64,000 bases of DNA from Cornus controversa (lineage: Eukaryota > Streptophyta > Magnoliopsida > Cornales > Cornaceae). The stretch lies in assembly GCA_026545225.1 (NCBI GenBank), contig CM048846.1:35413501-35477500 (forward strand). The letters run 5' to 3'. Under the pieces are notes generated by a model that saw nothing but the letters and a program-made list of their open reading frames with translations, ran no database searches and was not told the origin of the DNA. The position numbers and the translations under genes were made by a program. Shown here one piece after another: positions 57,020-64,000 of this stretch (its first letter is position 1; each line of letters starts with the position of its first letter).

Positions 57020-58129
57020 TGTAATACCCCAAAAATTTGGACGTCAATTATTTTAAAGAATTTGAATTGCTTTATATTAATTTTTCTTTTATTAATTCTT
57101 GTGAAATGCCTTGTCTCTATATTTTATCATTTTATGTGAGTTCCTTTTCTTTTATATGCATTTTATTATTTCATGTGAATTGATAAGTTTGATTGTTATT
57201 ATTTTATGTGGATTATTTATGTTTTATAGATTCCAATTATTTCATGTAAATTTCTCTGTTTATATTTTTATCATTTTATGTGAATTGTTTATTGTTTATG
57301 TATTGTTTGATTTAAATCTTTTGAATGCTTTGGATTGGGCTAGGGAGGAATTTGGGCTGGAATGGTTGGGCTAGGAATATGCTTAAGTTGATGGGCTTGG
57401 GTGTATGGTTATGATATTTGAGTTTTCTTTTATTTTATATATATATTTTTAGTTATTTAGTTTTTTAGAAAAGATATATAGAATAATAATAATTAAGACA
57501 AAAATAAAATAAGAAATTAGGGTTCCTGCCATTTAGTTTACGCACAGAACTAAGGGAGTAAACGAAAGAAAGAAGGGAGTGAAGGAACGATCGGGTGAAC
57601 GAGTTGTTGAATCAAAGAGGCAAGATCGACTCTTCTATTCCCCTTTGAATCTGTATGCATAGTGTAAAAAACTATATTTATGATTGTTCTTAATTTATTG
57701 AAAATTTATATAATTGGATTACATATGTTTGATTTATTTATTTTGGCAAACACATCACGTAGATGCGTTTGATCAATGGGTTTTGGAGTATATATAATTG
57801 GTTTATATTCTCGGCAAACAATTTATATATATGTGGTTGATGAAGTTTAATTGTTAACATATATATAAGCGGCTGTTGAATTGTAATTGTTGATCTATAT
57901 TTATCTATCTAAATTTAATTGTTAACGTATATATAAACGGCTGTTGAATTGTAATTGTTGATCCATATTTATCCGTCTATTACTTTGGAGTCAAATGATA
58001 TATAATTGTTAATATGTATATATGCAGGTGATGAAGTCTATTTGTTAATCGAAATATATGCGGCTGATGAATTATAGTCATTGATCCATGTAGAAGCATG
58101 TTATTACATTATTGGTTTAATATACATAC

Positions 58130-58375
58130 ATGCATGCTGTTACTTTGGGGCAATTGAACTATATTTGTTTAATATGTCTACAAGCATCCTATTACTCTAG
58201 GGCCAAAGAAACTATATTTGTTTAATCTTTATACAAGCTTGCTGTTACTTTGGGGACAAATGAATTGCATTTGTTTAGTCTATACACATGCATACTGGTC
58301 ACTTTGGGGACAAATGAATTGCATTGGTTTAGTTTATATACATGCATATTGTTCACTTTGGGGTCAAATACTTAA
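58130..58375 (+). repeat. Short tandem repeat array in solo LTR copy 3
   Basis: Four units of about 60-70 bases, each with (T)TACTTTGGGG(C/A)CAA...ATTTGTTTA(G/A)TC. This array is not obvious in copies 1 and 2. Confidence 0.75.
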
Positions 58376-59529
58376 ATGTTTCAAAAAAATTCTCAAATTT
58401 TTTTTTTCAAGAAACTTGGGGGTTAAATATACTTGAGTATTAGATTTCAAGTGGAAATAAATTTCCCTCATGGTTAAATTGATTTTAAAAGTACGTTTCA
58501 AAATTGAGTTTTCATCTTCTTTTATTTTGAAAATATTTTAAAAATTCTAGAAAATTTCTAGAAAATTTTGGTGATCTCTTATGGATAGAATACACAGGGG
58601 TTTTAAATTTCATGTTAAAATGAGCTCCTCTTGTGGTTGAATTGATTTTTAAAGTGTCTAAAAAATTGAGTTTTTCATCTTCTTTTATTTTAGAAAATAC
58701 TTAGAAATTTTCAAAAATTTTGAAAATTTTACTGTAACTCTCTCGAGGCCAAATACACTTGGCTTTAAATTTTTAATTCAAAATAATCTTTCCTCGTTAT
58801 TCAATTGATTTTTAAAGTGTCCAAAAATTGGGTTTTTTCACTTTCTGTAATTTTAGAAAATACTTTTATAACTTCAAAAATTCCTAAATTTTTGTTGTAA
58901 CTTTTTGGAGGTTAAATAAACTTGGTTGTAAATTTTCACCTCGAAATGAGTTCCCTTGGTGTTAAATTTATTTTTAAAGTGTCTAAAAGTTGGATTTTTA
59001 CCTTCTTTTATTTTTAGAAAATATTTTCAAATTTCAGAAAATTATAGAAAAATTTAGGTAACTTTATAGGATTAAAGTGCACTTGGGTTTTAAATTTCAT
59101 GTGAAGATGAGTCTCCCTTGTGATTGTGTTGGTTGTAAACGTATGCCGCGAATTATGTTTTATTTTCTTTTTGCTAGAAAAATATTTTTAAAAATTCTCA
59201 AAAATTTTAGAAAACTTCAGAATGATTTAATAGGGTTCTTAGAAGTAGAATAGGTCCAGAAACCTAGATAAGAGTTAGGTTTAGACTCCCTCGTAGATTT
59301 GAGTGCATTGGGGGTTGGATTGAGTGTTTGCTTCTAAAGTGCTTAAATTGTGTTATTTGATTTACTTGAATGTATTTTCCTTTAAGGATATAAATGTCCA
59401 TTAAATACTTGATTATAGTTTACTTGTGAACGATTTGTCTTATGGTGATAATTTCATATCGGATAATTTGAATTACTTTGTTTGTGCAAATTAAAATTAT
59501 AATGCACCTTATTTGTTTTAAGTTTCATA

Positions 59530-59755
59530 TTGGGAATGCATCTATACATTTTATTTTGGCATGTAAGGATTGCCCGGCGTGTCAGGATCGCCCATACCTA
59601 ATAAGATATCTATGCATTTTATTTTGGCATGTAAGGATTGCTCGGCGTGTCAGAATCGCCCATACCTAATAAGGTATTTATGCATTTTATTTTGGCATGT
59701 CAGGATTGCCCAGCGTGTCAGGATGACCCATACCTAATAAGGTATCTATACATTA
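59530..59755 (+). repeat. 69/70-bp minisatellite in solo LTR copy 3 (about 3 units)
   Basis: GGCATGTAAGGATTGC, CGGCGTGTCAG, ATCGCCCATACCTAATAAG repeated three times at about 70-base spacing. Confidence 0.9.
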
Positions 59756-60648
59756 TAATTTCTTTGTTATGATTGCCTAGATTTAATAAAATGCATGCAT
59801 ATGTTTCTTTACTTTGAACTTAAAGAATAGGTTCATTGTTGAATGATAAGGATTTGTTGAGACAACGTATAAAATGATTTTGATTTTTGAAAACATGAAT
59901 TAGGTAGGGAATGACCAGTATGTATATACCTATACCTATTAAGGTATCAAAGGATAAAATGGTGACATGTTAGGATTGCTTAAACTTGATAGTATTTCAT
60001 GTTATGTTTATTTCTGCTGAACTTAAGAAATGTGTTTACTTTTGCCTAATCAGGGTTTTGGTGGAATATTATAAATATTGACTGTTGTTTTGGAAACATG
60101 AAACTGGATAAAAGAATAACTTGTATGTTAAATCTATGAATTTATTTTGTGTCACTTATACTGAAGGTATGTATATTAGTTCTCTGATTGGGATGTAGTA
60201 GATAGGACTTGCTCGTGGGTTTAACCCACTTTGTTGATATTTCAAGTTTCAGACAGGTTCCACTGCGAGAATAGAGTTTTAGGGTTGGTTGTGGCAGACA
60301 TCTCTTCTCATTGGTCATAGGGTAGAAACCTATCATCTTATTCAAGGGTCAGACAATGAACTCGTTTAGAGATTTTGGTTGTTAGTTTTAAATTAGAGTC
60401 TTAAACTTTTGTTTATTATGATTAAGGGGACCTTGGGTTACGGGACTTCCAAATTATATCAGCGAACATATAATTATTTGTTTACTAGTTATTTCAATTC
60501 TGTGGGATATTCTATTCAGCTTTTAGAATTTATTTTACTGTCTTTTGTATTCTATGCTTGTTGCTACTAATTGTATGTATCTCCCAGGTTTTGTGTTTGA
60601 GATTGGTCACTTCATACGCGAAATTTTTTGGAAAATATTTCACAGTCT

Positions 60649-61260
60649 CACTACAACATATTTATTTTTTTCCGGCGGTTTTTTACCGGCGGTTCAAGAA
60701 GTGCCGGAAATTTGAAGTTATTACCGGCGGTTTTTAAAAACCGCCGGTAATGAAGAATAATTCTGGCGGTTTTTCTAGAAGCGCCGGAAATAGCGTTGTA
60801 TACCGGCACTTTTTAAGAAACCGCCAGAAATATGGGCTTATTACCGGCGGTTTTTAAGAACCGCCGGAAATGAATAATACCAAACTTATAGTCTTAGCCC
60901 AAACTTATAATCTTAGCCCAGCCCAATGAAACCAATAAAATGAATTACCAATCATTTTAAAAATAAAATGGACCAAGTCCAAGAGAATTAACATAGCTCA
61001 AACCTAAGCCCATGTTCTGAAAGCCCATCTATATATATTCTTTAACCACTCAATTACTCTCAACCCTAGCCACACAGCCCGCACTCCTCTCTCTGTATCC
61101 CAAGTCCCTGCTCACGACTGGCGATCTGTATTTTGTGTTTGCTCTCTCTCTCTCTCGTGGCATGGGAGGATGGTGACGATGGCTTTGGCGAGATCGGAGC
61201 AGTAGCTTTGGCGAGATCGGAGCAGTAGATTTGACGAGATCGGTGATTTTCTAGGTATTT
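60649..61260 (+). mobile_element. CACTA-type transposon left end
   Basis: It begins CACTACAACATATTT next to the target duplication of solo LTR copy 3. A dense set of subterminal repeats follows to about 60870 (CCGGCGGTTTTT and its complement AAAAACCGCCGG, about ten occurrences). Then come a CT-rich leader (about 61040-61160) and two GGCGAGATCGGAGCAGTAG copies near 61190-61225. This arrangement is typical of plant CACTA ends. No right terminus (TGTAGTG with CCGGCGG repeats) is present before 64000, so the element is cut by the window or truncated. No transposase frame was found. Confidence 0.75.
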
Positions 61261-63514
61261 CTACTTTTTATAATTTTGTATGAAATTTCTTTCGATGAAA
61301 ATTTAGCTTTGACTGATATGTGCATTTTGCATCTGCGTGTGTGTAATATGTGTATGATAGATTTGTGCATGTGTGTGTTTTGTGTGTGTAATATCTATAT
61401 CTCTATACGAGTTTCGAGCCGAGCTCGAACACTTGAGGTTGGAGCTCGATTCGACTTCTGGATTAGGTGATTGATTAAGAAGGCATCGATCGCATAGATA
61501 TTCAAATGAGAATATATATCATGAACTCATAGAAGGGACAAGCCAATCCCCAAGGAAATACAGACCAATAGTATGCTGGTTGAGCTTTTGGAGACTCGAT
61601 CTGTAGCTGCTAATTTGTTGAGGGGACCATTACAGTCTTTATTTTGTATATATTGACAACTGATTTCTATATATTTCAAAATTAAGATAAAACTAGAGAA
61701 GGGTACTGATGGATGTATATATATACTTACTTCACCGAATCCCAGTTGATTAGAGTGAGACTTCCATTTGATTTTCAATGAATTCATGTTCCTAAATTTT
61801 GTATAAATTTTCTTAAGAGAACCTCAGTTTTCCTATACAAAGATTTGAGTGCTATTTCCCTGCCTGCCTCTGCCATCCTTCTATAATTTAAATTAATTAA
61901 TCTATTAATGCACTTGATGATAACTTTCTATAATCTGCTCCTTTTCAACACAGGTATGCTACACCATGCCCTGCAGTTTTATGCTTCTGGAAATTTGAAT
62001 TTAGATTCTGAAAGCCCACATGAGGTTTTAAAGTAGTCAGGACCAAAGCCATGAAATGCTAAAAAAAACTAAAAGGGTTATGGTATTGAGAGCTAAGTGT
62101 CTTGGTTTCTTGCTGATGTTAAGAAGCATATATATAATCATATGTATGTATATAATGTTTCCTGCAATTATTCCTCAACTTTGTATTCTATGGACTAATG
62201 AATTTGATTCCATGCTTGTCATGGGTCCCAATCATGATTCATGACAGAAACATTTGGTTATTTACTATTAATTGACTCAGGATTGTGATAACCTCTATTG
62301 GGTGCCTAACCAAAATGGAAAGGACACTTGTTTTTGGACAGAGGAACTGATATGTAAGAATGCTACTAAAATGGTTGCATTTTAGTTTTGGGAATATATT
62401 ACATTTTTAGGGAAGACTTCCTGAACATTTGGTGCAACCATATTATAGCTTAATGGATGTCTAAGAAATGTTATAACGTGGACATTGCTAAGCACTTAAA
62501 GCATTACAAAAAATTGTGTGAGATGACCTAGACTAGATAATTAAAAAAAAAAAATAGAATAAGAGGAAGTAAAGGGGAGTAGTTTGGCACTGTTTATCTT
62601 GACTTGACATCTAGGCTCCGTTTGGTTCAACGTAAAACAATTTTTTCATTGTAAAATATTTTCTCAAGGTAGATATATAACATTTAAACAAAAAATATTT
62701 TCTCAACGTAAAAATAATTATTGGCTAATATAAAAAATTTCAACCTGCCAATTAATCTAATTTAGTAAAAGAATATCCTAATTAATCAGATTATCCTCAA
62801 GTCAATGACTCATTGTTTGGTAAGGCAAAAAATTTCGTACTAAATTGCAAAAAGTAACATATAACTTTAGTTAATTTATTTGCTATAAATAATAGAATGT
62901 TTTCTTTTTCTCATATATTTTCAACTCTGTACTTGTCGATGCCACCAATGCACGAAATATATTTTACTTACTTATAACCTGTGTGCTTGTCAATACGTGT
63001 GTTTGCACTTCAAGATCATAGTTTTATGGAAAGATTTAATCATAAGTAACCTGGTTTTATTAGTTGAAACAGCATATACTAATAATAATTGTAAACCATA
63101 TGCATATAATAATTGTAAAATATATTGCCTATATAGGTTGTAAGAACACAACCCCATGGTTCTCTCTCTCTCCTTTAACCCCGTGTCCTACGTAAAACAT
63201 GCACCCCATGATTAATTATTAGCTTGTGATACATATACTTAATATTTCGTAATTAGATAAAGAGTATTATTTTTAGGAATTTATTTATATATTGGCATTC
63301 TTGATTTTCTTTCTCAATATATTTGATGTCTCTTGCTAGCATTTTCTTCTTTTTTTTTTTCCTTTTTATTTTTTTAATGTCTTTCTTAATTATGTAGGTT
63401 CCAAATGCATGTGAGCACACTCTTTTTTTCTCTTGCGTTGAGTAATAATATGTTGAGGTTTTTTGTAAGCTGGTTCTCTCATACTCTTGTATTGTCTCTG
63501 ACCGGTTTATGCAG
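61261..63514. other. Non-coding DNA between CACTA end and E2 exon
   Basis: No clear gene. A 26-codon open segment after a CACAG acceptor-like site (about 61954-62034, reading HHALQFYASGNLNLD) is unexplained. About 62610-62700 starts with GGCTCCGTTTGGTTC, a hAT/MITE-like terminus. The upstream exons expected for the E2 gene are not visible here. Confidence 0.45.
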
Positions 63515-63594
63515 ATGGAAGTATTTGTTTGGATATTCTGCAAAATCAATGGAGTCCAATCTATGATGTAGCTGCTATACTTACATCTATTCAG
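63515..63594 (+). CDS. RAD6/UBC2-type ubiquitin-conjugating enzyme, one internal exon
   Basis: An 80-bp exon between a GCAG acceptor and a GTATAG donor. With the first base of its Asp codon coming from the previous exon, it encodes (D)[15 protein letters not shown]... and ends in LTSIQ. This is the segment around the catalytic cysteine (the C in SICLDIL) of the RAD6-like E2s (plant UBC1/2/3), which ubiquitinate histone H2B. It has no stop or frameshift. The preceding exon (ending HPNIYA in the family) is absent from the 2.9 kb since the CACTA end, and the next exon is beyond the window or lost. It may be a real gene interrupted upstream or a gene fragment carried by the CACTA element. Confidence 0.75.
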
Positions 63595-64000
63595 GTATAG
63601 TGGGGTTGAGTTTGTATGATCATTAAATTATGTGTTTGATAGGTATTGCATGAGCATATTATTTCTTGTATATGTAAAGAATTGCTTCATAGATCATACT
63701 TCAAATCATTTAGTAAAAAGTAAAACAGAAGCTAGTCTACGTCTACCTGGTTCGTGCTAAAAATGGAGTATAATGAGAACTGTTATTAAAATTTTCCTGC
63801 CATGAACTTGTTGCTGATTCAAGTATTATTGAGCACTCAAAGTGTGTATTTTATATTTTCAAGCATGAGATCTTGAGAAATGAGTATAGTTGCATATTCC
63901 AAATGTGTGCAATACAAAGTTAATACACAGCCTTATGTCACACGTATTTATGTATTGGCCGTAAATCATAATCTCCAATTTCTTCTCTGCAGGTATTCAA
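63595..64000. other. Intron after the E2 exon
   Basis: AT-rich, no coding signal. A CTGCAG near the window end could be an acceptor, but the eight bases after it do not match the expected next exon. Confidence 0.4.

Larger units (their letters stand above)
57020..60642 (+). mobile_element. 3.6-kb solo LTR (family S), copy 3
   Basis: 3623 bp, TGTAATACCCC...AATATTTCA, with target duplication CAGTC (57015-57019, 60643-60647), inserted in an exon of the PHD gene. It shares the leader, the degenerate 160-bp series (58390-59170), the minisatellite (59530-59755) and the termini with the other members. Its TA tract is replaced by runs of ATGTGAATT-like repeats (57120-57300) and a second array near 58180-58370 (about 70-bp units with TTACTTTGGGG). 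No transposition protein. Confidence 0.86.

Noticed and set aside
63991..64000. Next exon of the E2 gene at the window end
   Set aside because: CTGCAG looks like an acceptor but the following bases do not encode the expected S-L-L sequence.

Overview
This window is repeat-rich plant nuclear DNA, most likely from a seed plant with a large genome. It has no bacterial-style gene arrangement and is AT-rich with many (TA)n tracts. It contains nested Ty1/copia and Ty3/gypsy retrotransposons with tRNA-iMet or tRNA-Asp primer sites, CACTA-like transposon ends, a LINE and a TRIM. The only cellular coding sequence I recognise is a dismembered PHD-finger gene and one exon of a RAD6-type ubiquitin-conjugating enzyme. 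I cannot name the species.

Layout: 1-4990 holds an LTR end, a CACTA-like end, a gypsy 3' end and an Athila-like LTR with its tRNA-Asp primer site. 4990-13748 is a decayed copia element, split at 6854-10540 by a 3.7-kb solo LTR. 12534-27861 and 27862-45210 are two copies of a tandem segmental duplication whose ancestral unit was about 11.8 kb. Each copy carries part or all of a copia LTR tail, a putative-transposase pseudogene, a TRIM, a 2.4-kb solo LTR, a candidate G-box/TATA promoter, the first coding exon of the PHD gene and a SINE-like repeat. After duplication a Reina-like chromovirus (internally deleted) entered copy A at 20176-23658. A complete CRM-type (centromeric) retrotransposon with identical LTRs and an intact 1459-residue Gag-Pol entered copy B at 38606-44201. 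45211-55006 is the rest of the long first intron of the PHD gene, containing one solo LTR (47364-53615) split by a second of the same family in opposite orientation (49895-53539).

55007-57019 carries the remaining PHD-gene exons. They are broken by two in-frame stops, a 1-kb 5'-truncated LINE (55732-56731) and a 3.6-kb solo LTR (57020-60642), with a CACTA-type end abutting at 60649. The window closes with an isolated exon (63515-63594) encoding the catalytic-cysteine region of a RAD6/UBC2-like E2.

The insertions can be put in order. The copia LTR, the TRIM and the 2.4-kb solo LTR predate the duplication because both copies share them. The duplication is older than the Reina-like insertion (3 differences between 422-bp LTRs) and the CRM insertion (no difference between 637-bp LTRs), because each has an intact empty site in the other copy. 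A four-member family of roughly 2.6-3.7-kb TG...CA units with 5-bp target duplications, carrying a 69-bp minisatellite and no detectable protein gene, is the least explained component.
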